A stretch of 64,000 nt of DNA from Aegilops tauschii subsp. strangulata (Eukaryota; Streptophyta; Magnoliopsida; Poales; Poaceae): positions 643,396,736-643,460,735 of the forward strand of contig NC_053036.3 in the NCBI RefSeq assembly GCF_002575655.3, given 5' to 3'. Below, one piece after another: positions 44,351 to 56,470 of the stretch. The translations under genes were made by a program, and so were the position numbers. Positions within the stretch are counted from its first letter, which is position 1. Every line of letters begins with the position of its first letter. Below the pieces are notes generated by a model, which worked only from the letters and a program-made list of their open reading frames with translations, did not search any database and was not told where the DNA came from.

Positions 44351-44970
44351 ATCTGCACCTGCAGCCTGCCATCCATGGTTGGATTTAGTTATTGGAAACT
44401 GGATTTCGGGGAGTCGACGAGATCAAGAAGGAGAACGAGGAAACGAGGACCCATAGATTGAAGGGCAGAGCTCGTCGATGTACTGCGGCAATTCGCCCAG
44501 CGCCAGAAACACGCGATGGAAGCGGGGGAATAGAATAGAATAGGATCGTTCGCGTTGCAATTGCAACTTCCAGCAATTAGACGGCGTGCACTCCGCGGGC
44601 TACATTTTTTTTCAGGGGACTCCGTGGGCTATATTCGTTCGTGTCAGTTGCGTACCTGTCTATCCCTGGGCATAAGCTAGTGCGCACCTGTTGGGGGGCC
44701 CTGGACTTGGGGGTCTCGGGGCAGCCGCCCCTCCCGCACCCCTCAGTGTCGGCCTTATAGGGACACTTGACATATTCACTGCCTATGCAAAGTAATAGGA
44801 CTATTCTGAAACAAGTGAGAGTTGCCGTCTTGGAAATCAACGCCTGCTTCTGGCTCCGCCTCTTATCCGAGTGGTTTTATCGTCTTGGGCCGTGCACGAC
44901 AACATCTGCCGGCTTCTTGGAGCTAGATTAGCATAAGTGAAAATCCCTTAATGAATTACGATGGTGAGTC

Positions 44971-46080
44971 CTTAATCTCAAAGAACACTCATAGATATAA
45001 GATTTGTATTATGAGATCTGGTTTGTAATGACACTGGTTTGAATTCTCTAAATAAATTATTTATCAATTTATACTGAACTTCATTACCTCGTCATAACTT
45101 AGATAGCCTTTAATGTATGTAGTTTTTATTGTAACATTATTCGATAAATTACATAGAAAGCAGCAATTTTTGTGTATAACTAACTAACAAAATTAAACAA
45201 CTCCAAACAGTCATATTAAATGTATTAAATTTTCATATGATTCTTTTGTTCCCCATTACAAATACATTTCTTGTGCTACCCTGGAACAATATTCGGTTAC
45301 AAATTTGTTTGTACAACTTTTATGGTGTATAAAAAAAACTTTTTTTACAATGGGGTTCACCATAGAGCAAAGAGCAAACAAATATTTTCACAATATCCTA
45401 CCAATGTTATAATGTGCTTGTATATGTATCCTTAAATATATGTAGAACTTGGTAGGGTGCATAGGTGAAATGTCTGGAGATCAAGACCATGAAGATAATG
45501 TGTAAGTGTGCTCCACGGATATTTCTAAAGTGCATGAAGTGTAGAAGGATAGAGAGGGATAATTGATGGAATTGATGATTATTCTTGAGCCTCGTGGGCA
45601 TATATATAGTGAGTACATGACATTCTTGGAGTACAAGGCAAGTTAGAATAAATCCTACGCTATCCTATACTACGTAAATAATCATGATACTCAACATACC
45701 CTGCAGTCATAACGGTATCGACGCACATGGTGAGACTGGAGAAGAATCCGAAGGTAAACCAACGGACCCCCCCCCCCCCCCCCCCTAGTCGTAACCATCG
45801 ATGCATCGCGGCAGTCGTAGCTGGAGTGGAAACCGGCGAGGTTGCCAAAGCAAGGCGGTAGCCCTTTGTGCTGATGTCAAGGTAGCCGAGAGTGTAGTGT
45901 GGTGTAGTCGTGGTCGAGGTAGCCGTGCGAGTGACGTCGTATTCGATATTGAGTCGGGGTGACCGGTGTCCAGGTCATTATCGTGGAGCCGCGAGCGTAA
46001 AGAGGCGTCGAGTTAGTCATGGGCACAGTGGCATCGAGGTAGTGGTGACCGGGAAGAAGACGCTGTTGACGAGGCATCGC
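44971..46080. other. Intergenic stretch with a poly-C run
   Basis: AT-rich DNA, then a run of C at 45767-45785 in a GC-rich block. No gene supported. Confidence 0.45.
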
Positions 46081-46370
46081 ACTGAGTTTGCCAAGCCCGC
46101 AGACACGTCGTGGTCGAAGGCACGCGTTGGTGTTGCCAACACTGGGCATGCGTAGATGGACGAAGTCGATCTTCATGATGCGCCACTCCAGGTTTGCCAG
46201 GCCTGGGAACACATCGTGGATGAAGGCACGCGTCGGTGTTGCTAGCACCGGGCATGCATAGACAGACGAAGTCGATGTTGATGATGCGCCGCTCCAGGTT
46301 TGCCAGTCCTAAGAACACGACAAAGGCATGCGTCGGTGTTGTCAGCACCGGGCATATGTAGACGGGGACC
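46081..46370. repeat. Three-unit minisatellite (~100 bp units)
   Basis: GGCACGCGTTGGTGTTG, GGCACGCGTCGGTGTTG and GGCATGCGTCGGTGTTG recur at about 46118, 46225 and 46324, each followed by CACTGGGCATG/CACCGGGCATG and a GATGATGCGCC block. The long minus-strand frame across it reflects the repeat, and I recognise no protein. Confidence 0.6.
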
Positions 46371-46724
46371 TGCATGAGCTGCACGCCATGTCGAGGGGGG
46401 GTAGCAGAGGACTCGACGACTGTTGCGGCGACAGCCGTCGACGTGGGGTAGAAGGTGCCGGTGTTGACCGCAATTATCGAAGTAGATGAAGTGATTGGGT
46501 TAGATGACGACGACGCTGGCAATGAGTTGGTGCTGGACAAAGGTGAAGGGGGCGGATGAGCGGCGCGACTCAGGTGAGCGAGCAGCAACAGCGCCGAGGA
46601 AGAAGAGCGGCGGCGGCGGCGGCTTGAGGAGGCGACAGCGGCTAGGTTAGGACTCCATTTTCCTCAAGTTTTTGTGTTGCCTGAGCCATAGGCTAGCACA
46701 AGGACTCCATTTTCCCTGTCCTAT

Positions 46725-46860
46725 CTAGTTAGTACAAAAGCAAAATAGAACCAAGCATGCCTGCTCTTTTGGACTCTGAACCTCTTGGTTCCAAAGTCCA
46801 TTCGCGTCCGTCACTGAAATTCTCAAAGCTTTATGGGGACAAAGAACTTGAAGAGCAGAC
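46725..46860 (-). pseudogene. Fragment of the PRAF-type gene (end of exon 6 plus intron)
   Basis: Aligns with 48550-48690, covering the end of exon 6 (the [14 protein letters not shown] region) and the start of the next intron, in the same orientation and with many changes. Intron sequence is kept, so this is a DNA-level copy. Confidence 0.6.
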
Positions 46861-47488
46861 CATGAAAGGAATGAACAGATGAATAAAGCAGCATGATAAA
46901 CCAACCAAAGAGTCGTCATCCGCATCCAGTTACCCAACAAAAAATACCTTGCTGTCACCAACGCCTCCTGCAAATATAAGCTGCTTCATTCGTATCTTCG
47001 ATGCAACACGTACTCAAACAAGGAAAAGTTGATTCTCCAAACTTACCAGATCATATCTAGACTGACTATTACTACATCAACAACACGTACTCAAACAACG
47101 AATTCCACGACGATGCGCGGTTACAGGGCTCACATTCGGTTGAGAACACCAAGTTGGGAGAGCTTTGGCTCATCCCTTTAATCTCAAGGAATATACATAC
47201 AGGCTAGATAGCAGTATCATAGTCATAACTCGCTACTCACAAGAGCAAAGGCGCCACATACCATTGCTCCTGCCATGCCATGTGCCAACCGCAGCATGGA
47301 TCATGCTCCTTCTATACAACACCAGTGCAGAGTCCAGACAGATACAACGCGCGCCGTGCCAACGAATGGCCTCAAGGAGCCGTGCACGTATGACCGATCG
47401 CTCAGACACGACGCAAGAACTCAGCATGCTTGCTGCACTGGCTTATGTTCGCCGCCGGTCTCAACATCTAGCAAAACATGGGTGCACA
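46861..47488. other. 3' flank of the PRAF-type gene
   Basis: No separate gene is supported. Some of it probably is 3' UTR of the minus-strand gene ending at 47489. Confidence 0.5.
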
Positions 47489-50400
47489 CTATGATGTCAA
47501 CACTGAAGAGATCCGGTCGGTTCTCCGCAAGTTGTACTTGTCGTACACCTTTTCATGGTTGTCGCTCCACCAAGACTCCGCTTGATGCTCCGCGAATCTT
47601 CTCCGGCTGCCAGAAAAAAAAAGCACTTACTGGTCAGGTTACTCATGACAAGTTACAAGCCAAAGAATGCTCCACATCAGAACATGGAAATGCCTACCTG
47701 AACCGCACCCTTTTTAGCTCTTTGGTTCCATCATGAAGAGTTACCAGTGTCAGGTACACCCCGGGTTCAAACTGTTCTATCCACTCGGACTCAACCTGGT
47801 TACTGGGTGAACCGGAGCCTCTCGTGTTCCAGTCTTGCAGGTTTATCTGGAACCTTTCCGCTTCCCGGCGGTCAAAATCCTCTGATCTCGGACGATACCC
47901 CGACATCGCACTGTTCGTCCTCTGGTGCGTGGCTGGAAAATCTCTGCTTTTGTTGAAGTTTTCAAACATGTTCTCGTGTGGAGCCACCGTGTTATCACCG
48001 GGTTTACCTATTTGATGGGCTTGGGGAGGGAGCCCGTTAGACCAAGAAGATGTGACAGAAGTCGGTGTCTGAGAATAATGAATGGATACTGGCTCATATC
48101 TCTTCTGGCCTTCTCTCCCCATTTCAGGAGAAACTACACCACCAGCAGGTAGATATGGGACCCGTGGCGGCTTCACGTCAGAGTCTCCTGCAGGAAGCCT
48201 CTCAGCCATTTCTTTTACCTGTTGATTATTACATTGTACGATTTTAACAGGTGCAAGTCAAAGAAGAAACAAAACTCGCACAAGAACAGATGCATCCAGT
48301 ACCAATTTCAGCATTAATAAGATTGTGCAAAATTACAGTTGAAATATCACCTGTGCCGTCAGTGATTTTATAACCTCTTTTGCGGCCTTTGATTTGGACG
48401 CCTCTTCAGCAGCAAGGGCTGCGGCTTCACTGGCTTTTGCCTCCGACTTCTTCAACTCGGCGTCTTGCAGTTCACGTTGCTGTCTCAAGCTATTGACCTG
48501 ATCCACAGACAAGCATAAGGACACCTCTGTTTTTTCCTGTTCTTTGTAGTTGTTACCAAAAAATAAAAGAACAGAACCAGGCATACCTCTTCTTTTAGTT
48601 TTTGAACCTCTTGCTTCAAAAGTTCGTTCGCATCTCTGAAACTCTCAAGGCTTTCTGAAGACACGGAGCTCGGAGAACTTAGGTACGGCATTCTTAAAAA
48701 TTGTGAAGTATATCTGGGGTCATTCGGGTATCCGTTTGTTACTGTAAAACCTGTAGTGTGCAGGTCACCTGATCCGATGAACGGAACATCGTTCATCTGC
48801 AAAATTGCAGGGAACTGCGGCGAATGGTCAGACCTTTTTGCTTGCTTTGCTGCCTTCACGTCCAAGCTCTTAATCATATCCGAACTGGTAGATGATGCAA
48901 CTCTGTTTGCCTTTGTGTCCATTCTCTCAGCCTTGGTATCACCTGGTACGCGAGGTATATTGTTCCTGTTATAGCTGAGACCAGAATCCATGACTTTACT
49001 TAGCTTCATATGACATGAATCGCACACACGGTATGGCTTTCCAGGATTAGGAGACAAAGCCGCTCTTAGGGCCTTCTTTGAACTGCATGAATGACAGTGT
49101 ACCAGGCCACAATGGTAACAGTTGTGTCGCTTTCGAGTGAAACCGAATGGCTGTCTGCATGCTGAGCACTGAGACTGCTCCATCCCGGACACCCATTTAT
49201 GCTGACAAATTGCAGCTGTGAAGCTTGATCCGCAAGCAATGCGCTTCACGGACCTATCCCTTAAAGCCTCCACAAGTGTAGGTACCTTCCGGTCTGCAAT
49301 ATCACCGTGACCCAGTCTTCCATTTGCACCCTTGCCCCATGTGTAAACTTCACCGGCATTTGTCAAGACTGCAACATGGTAAGATCCACAAGCAACCTCC
49401 ACAACACCACCGCCGCCGACCTTATCTTCAACTAGGCGTGCATACCTTCCATCGTTATTGGGATTTCCAAGTTGTCCATACACAGAGCTCCCGACGGTAA
49501 ACATATGCCCTGAAGTTGTCAACCCAATCGTAAGAGTATGGCCACATGCCGACTTATGGAAGTTGTAGTCTATCAGTGAAGACACACAAGTTGGTTTGAG
49601 TTTTGAAGCCCTGTCACCATGCCCAAGCCGATATTTGTCTCCATCTCCCCATGTAAATAGCTTTCCAGATGAGGCATTTGACTGTGTCATGATAATCTCA
49701 ACAACAGCAGCACTATGCCACACCCCACATGAAACAGAAATCGTCCTCAAGCCCTTCAAAGATTCCACCTCCTTCGGATACGAGATTGTTTCTCGATTCC
49801 CATGACCTAAGGCGCCAAATGTGCCATCTCCAAATGTGTACAACAGTCCAGAAGTAGTTATCAAAGCGGTATGCCATGTTCCGCAAGAGACAGTCGACAC
49901 CTGAAGGCCTTCCAGAGGACCTGAAACCCTTTTGGGTATCCAGTGACTCACGGTACTACCATGACCAAGGAGTCCGGCATTGTGGGTACCATCTCCCCAG
50001 GTGTAAAGATCACCTGTTGCTGTAACAGCACAAGTATGGAACTCGCCACAAGCCATTATTTCAACGTTGCAAGTTGACAATGACTCGAGTAGACGTGGTT
50101 GAAAAATGCTTGTACCAGCCCCGTGACCAAGCCGCCCACTGCATTCTTCTCCCCATGTAAACACCTCTGCCTGTCTTGTGATAAGTGCAGCATGCTTCAC
50201 ACCACAAGCCACAGAACTGACATCAAGCATTACATTTGACTCTAGGGGCTTTGGTACAAGGATATCAGTGGTTGCACCAGGGGAGAGTGTGTTTCCATCA
50301 GACCCTGATACTGAAGCGGTGTCGCACATGACTTCTCCCCAGACATAAACATCCCCAAACGATTCAGAATCCTCGCCGCCAGAACCATGGCTGGATGTGC

Positions 50401-52877
50401 TGAGAGCACTGGAGACACTGACTCGAATGTCTGATGAAGAAACACTTTTCACTTGCATATCTGACACATCTGTCCTTTCTGAATATGCATATTCTCCAGA
50501 AGAACGGTCCTTGGAATTTGCCGAGCTCAACTTGTTCTCGAGGGAATCAGTGGTAAATGTAGAGCTACTGCTTAGGCTACTTTCTCTGCCACACTGAAAC
50601 AGAACGTAGTAGAAAGTTCAGAAGGCTAGCATATCATATTGTAAAGGTCTGGTTCATCTACTTTCTACAGGACTAGCAACTGGACAACGCATTTGAAAGC
50701 AGATAAAGAGTTCACAGTTTTGCATATCACAGGAGAGCAATTTAGACACAGTAAAATTACGCTACTGGCAGCCAAAAGAGCATCACACAAAAAGTGGGAA
50801 TAGATCAAACAAGCAACATTAGCAGAATCATCAGAATTGTGCTGTTGCTGTTATTAGGTACTTTTAGACGTTATGCTAATTCTCCCATGTCAAACTGCAT
50901 ACTAGTATATGAACTGCGTGTGGGAAATTGTGGACAATAGTCAACATAAATATAATAGACATAAAAGGTTGATACCAGACCAATAGTCAATCATAAAAAA
51001 GGAACTAGTTATAACAGAACTGAATCTGATGCAAAACAAAATCTGGTAATTTTGCTTGAAAAGATAGCAGCACCTCAAATGATATGAAATCATCACTCAA
51101 GCAATGGTAATTGATATACACGGTGCTTAGTAATGAAATAAAAGAACATGCATAAAAGTGAGCTATGTTGAAGCATAGAACTTACATCAAAAGAAAGGGC
51201 ACTACTGCGCATTTCGTCCGTGTGTTGGGGTTGGGATCTGTGCTTGCCTGGAGATACCAATGCACTGAGGCATGTAAACCACACCTGTGTTTCAACCTTA
51301 TCCTTGCAGATCTAGGAAACAAGATCAAAACTAATTAGATGATATTTATTCAGAAATGGAAAAGAAATAGTAGATCAAAATGGTTTTCACTGTAATACCA
51401 GATCAAGGGATCGCTTTCCATCTTTATATATGAGAGAGAAGGATAAATGGTCCTTCTCAGGGAGCAGAAAACGTTGGAAAACCAGCTGAAAAGAACAACA
51501 GATGTTGAGACAACAAAAGGACTTTGAAAGTAAAATATGAGCATATTTTTCAGAATGTCTTACAGTTCTTTGTCCTGAGAGAACTCTGGACACAGAAGCT
51601 AGTTTTAAACTTTTCTCTTGGTTGCTTGAGACCCAAATAAGAGTCGATTCATCCTGTGGAGCATAGAGAACAAATCATTCAAGTACATATAATAACTGCA
51701 AACTGAATTTATGTTGCTTTCAGTTCTTGTGATACAAATTTTCCAATGGTTGGCGTTTTTAAGATATTTGTGCTCCAGTTCCATGAACTAAACGTGAAAG
51801 GAAGACCATCCGAAACCACGACAAATCTGAAAGAGAGGGGTGGAGGGATAGCTTCTGCCGCATATGCAGAAATGAACTTACAGTTGACAGTCTGAAGGGA
51901 GTAAACTTTGGCTTCCCTTTGCGGCCATACTTAAGCAGCTGGGTGCCTTTCTTTAAAGCGATAAGCGCCTACCAGATTGACAAGGATGAACAACAGAATT
52001 GTTAGGTACAGTAAATGGTGCATAGCAATATCATAGCATAGGCAAAACATTATAAAAAAGAAAAAGATCCCTGGGGCTTGAGAAAATTTCCTAGAGATGA
52101 ATACTACTTGGCAGTCCAAAGCTTGACAGGACCAATGCAATGGGAAAGTTCCATGTGTCCTTTGTCCATTTCCCTGGATACAAAACTAACAAATGGGAAA
52201 TGCTTGTCTGTAGCTCTGTTTTATTCACTGTATTTTTATATCTATATTGTTACATGGGGAAGCACTGATACAGAGAAAGACAATGCTTTGGCACCCTCAT
52301 GAACCCAGTTACTGAGAATATATGTATGTGCAGAAGGGGAGGTAAAAATAGCAAGAATGTTTTCGTGACCAACAGAGGTGTGGAACACAAGCAGCCTACT
52401 ATTAACAGTGGTAAGGTAACATTGGGAGGTGTTAACAGACCAGATAGCAGTCCTGCTCTGCTCCTAACATTGGGAGTACTACTACTAACAGAAACAGAGA
52501 GCAACATTGACATAGTATTAATTATTATAAGTTTTTCAGTGAAGAGCATTTCACAAAGATGAACAGATGAATGAATAGTACATCTAAGCCATGAACTAAG
52601 TAGCCACACAAAGCCTGGATGTTCAACTACTTCCATCTGCTTTCAGATTTTTAACCGTGACTGAACTAGTAGTACTGTTCCGGTGGGGGCTGGCATTTCC
52701 ACCAACAAAATCCCAGCAATGGAGCTCGCCCCTCCCCACCCTCCGACCGACGTTGGCAGTAACTTTGCAGGTAAGCGGAAGCGTAGCACATAAAAGGGGC
52801 GGAAGTGGGGGAGGAGGAGGAGGAGGAGGGGAGGGCGACGGACGGACCTTGTCGATGTCGACGACGGGATCTGCCAT
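47489..52877 (-). CDS. PH-RCC1-FYVE-BRX protein (PRAF type), nine exons, 1070 residues
   Basis: Exons (minus): 52877-52848, 51968-51882, 51653-51564, 51485-51399, 51311-51186, 50593-48587, 48497-48351, 48218-47698, 47606-47489. All introns are GT-AG and the frame is continuous from [10 protein letters not shown] to SVLTS-stop; 1070 residues, close to the usual ~1100. Domains: PH-like fold about 12-140 ([33 protein letters not shown]), Ser-rich linker, seven-bladed RCC1 repeats about 219-595 (repeated WGDG/LGHG), a plant-type FYVE zinc finger about 597-671 with [10 protein letters not shown] in place of the classic RRHHCRxCG, a coiled coil about 788-865, and a C-terminal BRX domain ending [14 protein letters not shown]. 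Family members bind phosphoinositides through PH/FYVE and can act as guanine-nucleotide exchange factors for small GTPases; some help set cell polarity. The start is chosen from family MAD- ends; an in-frame ATG 39 bases upstream (52916) is less likely. No damage is seen. Confidence 0.93.
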
Positions 52878-53330
52878 TCGACGGGCCGGCGGCGTCGGAT
52901 AGTCATGGGGCTTCACCGGCTCCGCGTCGGGCTCTCATGGGGTCCTTCCTCCTCGGTCGGTTCCCGCCGGCGGAGGGGCGCAATGGGGGTAGGTAGGCGG
53001 CGGCGGCGACAGGGGGGAGGGGGAGGTGTTGGTGGTGGTGGAGGAGGAGTGGTGGGGGGTCCGTCGTGCGGGGAGGGAAGGGAGCCCGGGCGCTTAAAGA
53101 AATGGGCTTTGACGCCAGCCAAGCCAAGCCACCTCGGCCTCGCCAATGGCAACCGAGGAGAGGACCGGGGAGGCGGGGAGGGTGGTGGTGGTGGAGTTAC
53201 CGGAGCGGAGACGACTCACTGGACTGGGGGGCGAGCGAAAGGGGGAGAGGGGGAGGATGATTTGAGACTTTTCACCAAAGCGAAAGGGGAGAAAGAAAAG
53301 GTAAAAACCGCCAAGAGGCTGGAATGAGGG
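52878..53330 (-). promoter_or_regulatory. 5' leader and proximal promoter of the PRAF-type gene
   Basis: Very GC-rich and strand-biased: on the gene strand it is a run of CCTCC/CCACC and CT-rich motifs, typical of grass 5' UTRs. No clear TATA box was found. Apparent frames here are due to composition. Confidence 0.4.
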
Positions 53331-53619
53331 GGTGTGATTGCCTTGATTGATTGCACAATCATCAAGGCACGCGTACGTACGCACGCACCAATTCGTATAC
53401 CAGCAACGTACACCACCATTTTATTGCCAGCCCAAGCACGTCCAATTCTAGCACTGACTTCAAATTGAAAGACTACTTTGAATTGAAAACGTGCTAGTCG
53501 TCACTAGATGGTCTATAGATTTACATGTAATTTCTTTATTATTTTCAGTGCTCGTTGTGCTGCCATGGTCGAAGATGAATAGATCGAAAATTCACTCGAA
53601 AAAAGAATGTGCTAGTATG

Positions 53620-53794
53620 CAGTGGCGGAGCTTGAGCATAATCCAAGACGGGGCCATTAGCTGAAGGGAGGCAAATTAATAAAGAAGGAGGGGCTAATCT
53701 CTAGTTTAAACATTAATAGAGCATATTCTTCTATGGTTGTACAAGTTAAGGGGGGGCCATTGCCCCCGTTGGTCTACACGAAGCTCCGCCACTG
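53620..53794. mobile_element. hAT-type MITE, 175 bp
   Basis: Ends CAGTGGCGGAGCTT on both strands and a perfect 8-bp direct repeat CTAGTATG at 53612-53619 and 53795-53802. No coding sequence. Confidence 0.9.
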
Positions 53795-53802
53795 CTAGTA
53801 TG

Positions 53803-55086
53803 TGCGCGTCGTTCCGATGGAATGGAGGAAGCATGACTTTGTATTCGTTTTTTCTTTGAGAACTTAGAGCATGAGTGTACAAATCTCCCTCCCCCCGCAC
53901 GCAAATAACCGAGTGTGCAAATCTGACCCTTACATATCCGTGGACATGTCCAGACGCATCTGCAGACAACGCCAACTTGCCTCTCATTTGTCCATGTCTG
54001 CAGCCGCCCTCTTTGGATCAGAAACGCCTAAATCCATGCAATATCATACAATACAGATCAAAACTCAACGTAGATAAAATTAAACACATAGCATTGCTAC
54101 GGTCGGGCATGGCAAGTTCACCATACAACCAGAGCAAGCAAGTTCAAAACATTAATAACTCGGGACTACGATGGACACGATACGAGTAGATAGCGAAAAA
54201 TTCCACCAATATCCAATTCTGAGCCCGGGCTCCAGGTGAATAGTAAAATCGCTAAAAATTCTGATTTTTTTTTTGTGGTACTAGATGATTTAGTGTGTGA
54301 TGCGCGTGCCAATTTTTGTGAAATGTGGACATTCGAGGAGTCCATAGCAAAAAGATAAAATAACATCCGAGCAATGCCGAATTTCAAACTTTCTCACATG
54401 CCCGATATTTTCTTCTTTGCTGAGAGCTTCTCGAATGTCAAAACCTCACCAAATTATCACGCACTCAGACATCTTTCACCACAAAAAAATCATTTTGTAT
54501 ATTATTTTGCTATATTTAACGTACTTACTGTTCATGCCAGAATACATATTTATAGAGTTGGCATGAGATGATGGCTCGGAGCTGGAAGAGCCCGCCGGTG
54601 TTTAACTAGTGTCAATCGATGAACAAGATACAACAAGACCCCCACTGTTTCATTAGCGGGTGGGTGCTCTCTTGAGAGGCAGAGCACGCGCGTAGAGGAG
54701 ACGACGTGGAGGGAGCGTTTGGTTGGTTCTCTCCACGGCTCCGGCTATGTCCGGTGGTGGGGTGGGGTAAAGGAATTTCTTTCTGTACACTGTGGAGGCT
54801 TTGCCTTCTCCTTTTGGTTTGGCCTGGCCCCTCGCATCGCATGCACCTCTACTGCTACTGTTGCCGGGAGCGAAGGGGAGGCCGCCGCCGTCACGTCGTC
54901 GTCACTCCGGCCTCCACCGTCGCAAGCCTACATACAAATGCTCCTACCAGCAGCAGCTTTCGTCAGGGGGGAACTCGTTGGTCGCGTGGATCCTTTGTGA
55001 AAAAAATAATTCCAAAGGAAGCCCAACGTGCATATATACTCGCATGCATGCTCGCTCGCTCGCTCGTCCGCAGTATCGCTGTCATT
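53803..55086. other. Intergenic stretch with further repeat-like DNA
   Basis: 54180-54560 resembles a common Triticeae non-coding repeat (GAGCCCGGGCTCC start and a GTGGTACTAGATGATTTAG stretch) but its ends are not resolved. 54700-55000 has GC-rich frames with no recognisable product. No gene is supported. Confidence 0.45.
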
Positions 55087-55089
55087 TTA

Positions 55090-56467
55090 GGCCAACTTCA
55101 CCGCGCGACCGTAAACGGACGTCCGTTTTGCTCGGATTCTGTCTGTTTGGTTAGGGCAATGGGGTCGTGTCCGGTCCAACACGTGGACGCATCCCGGCCG
55201 CATTCTGTCCGCGTACTTTTTTCTTTGCAAGCCCTTAAACTTTTTTTCATCATTCATTCTTGGTACATGGGAATACATCACCAAATTTTGACTAGAAAAG
55301 CAAGACCAAAGAAAACAAGAACCACAAGATTACATTTTAGAAGATATCCAACTTTCATAACTTGTCCTGTAAGTTGGATTAGTGTCTTCTCGATGCATTC
55401 ATTGTTGATCTGCGGAGGAGCCGCCTCCATCTTGCGTGTTTCTTTCGTTTTCGAGTCTAAAAAAGTAGGGGTTGCTTCCTCGCATCTAGTCTCGTATCTA
55501 GCCTCTAATCTAGCAACAAATGCACTTGTCTCATCTACAGCCTCTATACTAGCTAAAAGTGCACGAACATCTACTAAATTGCGCTCTATCAATATATCGA
55601 TGTACTCTTCTTCCCAATACCAAAACTTGCATCCATTCTACACAACAAAATTTGAAGTTAGCACAACTAGTCAAATCTAGAGTACAAACCGAAGCTAAAA
55701 AGAGCACATACCCCATCGTTTAAGCACTTGATGAACACCCATCCGGGATGTTCCGGCGTTGTAGACACACGGCGCACGACCTTCTTTGGGCAGTGGTCAC
55801 ACTTAATGAGCGGCAACGGTGCGCCGACGAGCTTTTGGGCTAGCACCGAGCCCGACCGACCGCCATTCGTGTATCTGCCGGCGGACCACCGACGGTGTAG
55901 ATCCGAGCGGCTAGAGGAGGAGCCACTGCCTGCATGTGGCCTTGCGGCCCTGCCAGGGCCTTCCGGCCCGGTGCCTGGCCAGTCCATGGCGCGACGCGGC
56001 CTCCCACAGCCGGGTGAGCTCAAGACCGACCGGATCCGCCCCAAATCCGGCCGGCGGGTGCGCAAATCAGGTGGACGTGGTTGGGTAGCTCGGGGGCGCC
56101 GAGGGGAAGGGGCTGGGCGAGCGCGCGTCCGACCTGCACAGCTACAATGGCAGCGGTGGCGGCAGCGGCGAGAGAAGTGGAGAAGAATGGAGGGCGTGCG
56201 GCCGGAGGGAGGGAGGGGGCGGATAGAAAAAGGCGCCCATGTGCCACCGACATGCGGGCCAGGGGAGGACACGCGCAGACGGCCCGCGCGTCCGCGTGTT
56301 GTCCGTTTCACCTCAAAAGCGGCACAAACTTGGACCGGGGATGAGTCGAAAGCGAACAGAAAATGCACAAAAGTCCGTTTACGCCCGCGCGCTGGGCCGT
56401 CTGATTCGTCTATTTTACCTTAAATTAGCGCGCGCGGATAAGATGTGGTCGTGCCGTGAAGTTGGCC
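55090..56467 (-). mobile_element. PIF/Harbinger-like element carrying a GRF zinc-finger gene
   Basis: 1378 bp with 21-bp terminal inverted repeats starting GGCCAACTTCAC (two mismatches) and the direct repeat TTA on each side (55087-55089, 56468-56470), the target-site duplication of PIF/Harbinger elements. A subterminal GTAAACGGAC is also inverted near both ends. The only gene inside is the two-exon GRF gene; no DDE nuclease and no Myb-like protein is present. Confidence 0.75.
55278..55987 (-). CDS. GRF-type zinc-finger protein with C-terminal membrane segment (211 residues)
   Basis: Exons 55987-55712 and 55637-55278, GT-AG, phase 0, 92 + 119 codons. The N-terminal part is basic and Ser/Gly-rich (HRRWSAGRYTNGGRSGS). 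A GRF zinc finger follows at about residues 58-100: PLIKCDHCPKKVVRRVS, then EHPGWVFIKC and, across the splice, NGCKFWYWEEEY, giving four Cys ligands. A helical stretch with a possible coiled coil follows, then a hydrophobic segment near the end (LVVLVFFGLAFLV) that could anchor it in a membrane. GRF fingers in other proteins bind single-stranded nucleic acid; the role here is unknown. Start chosen at MDWPG because similar wheat proteins begin just before the RxxR/S-rich part; the frame is open further upstream. Confidence 0.72.
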
Positions 56468-56470
56468 TTA

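Larger units (their letters stand above)
39758..44757. mobile_element. hAT-like non-autonomous element (about 1 kb) carrying a LINE
   Basis: Flanked by the direct repeat TAGGGACA at 39750-39757 and 44758-44765 (8 bp, 9 if the next C is counted). Ends CAGGGCCAGTCCTGAG and (reverse complement) TAAGGCCGACACTGAG share 11 of 16 bases. Without the LINE the element is about 1.06 kb. It contains an inner inverted pair with TTGCAATTGCAAC (about 40150 and 44560), a ~52-bp direct duplication (40093-40144 and 40226-40277) and a run of C at 40194-40213. No transposase. Confidence 0.7.
39380..44970 (+). pseudogene. Dead copy of the papain-like gene, split by nested elements
   Basis: 39380-39406, 39690-39757 and 44767-44970 together align with 11325-11620 of the gene at 9826-12415: ACATGAGCTTATG, then CTTGAGTT..GAGG.AAAG, then the block ending RLSEW and the SWSWF-like region. 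A SINE (39419-39677) and a hAT-like element (39758-44757) interrupt it. Stops are present in the coding part (for example in the AGATTAGCATAAG stretch). After GATG at about 44960 it has GTGAGT, a perfect splice donor that the other copy lacks. Confidence 0.65.

Noticed and set aside
46013..46588. 191-codon minus-strand frame
   Set aside because: Half of it lies on a three-unit minisatellite and the rest is low-complexity Ser/Thr/Ala; no recognisable motif.
52643..53384. Several overlapping frames rich in Pro, Gly and Arg on both strands
   Set aside because: This is the GC-rich leader and promoter of the PRAF-type gene; frames are caused by composition.
54706..55680. 324-codon plus-strand frame
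   Set aside because: It runs antisense through exon 2 of the GRF gene and its left part shows no motif.
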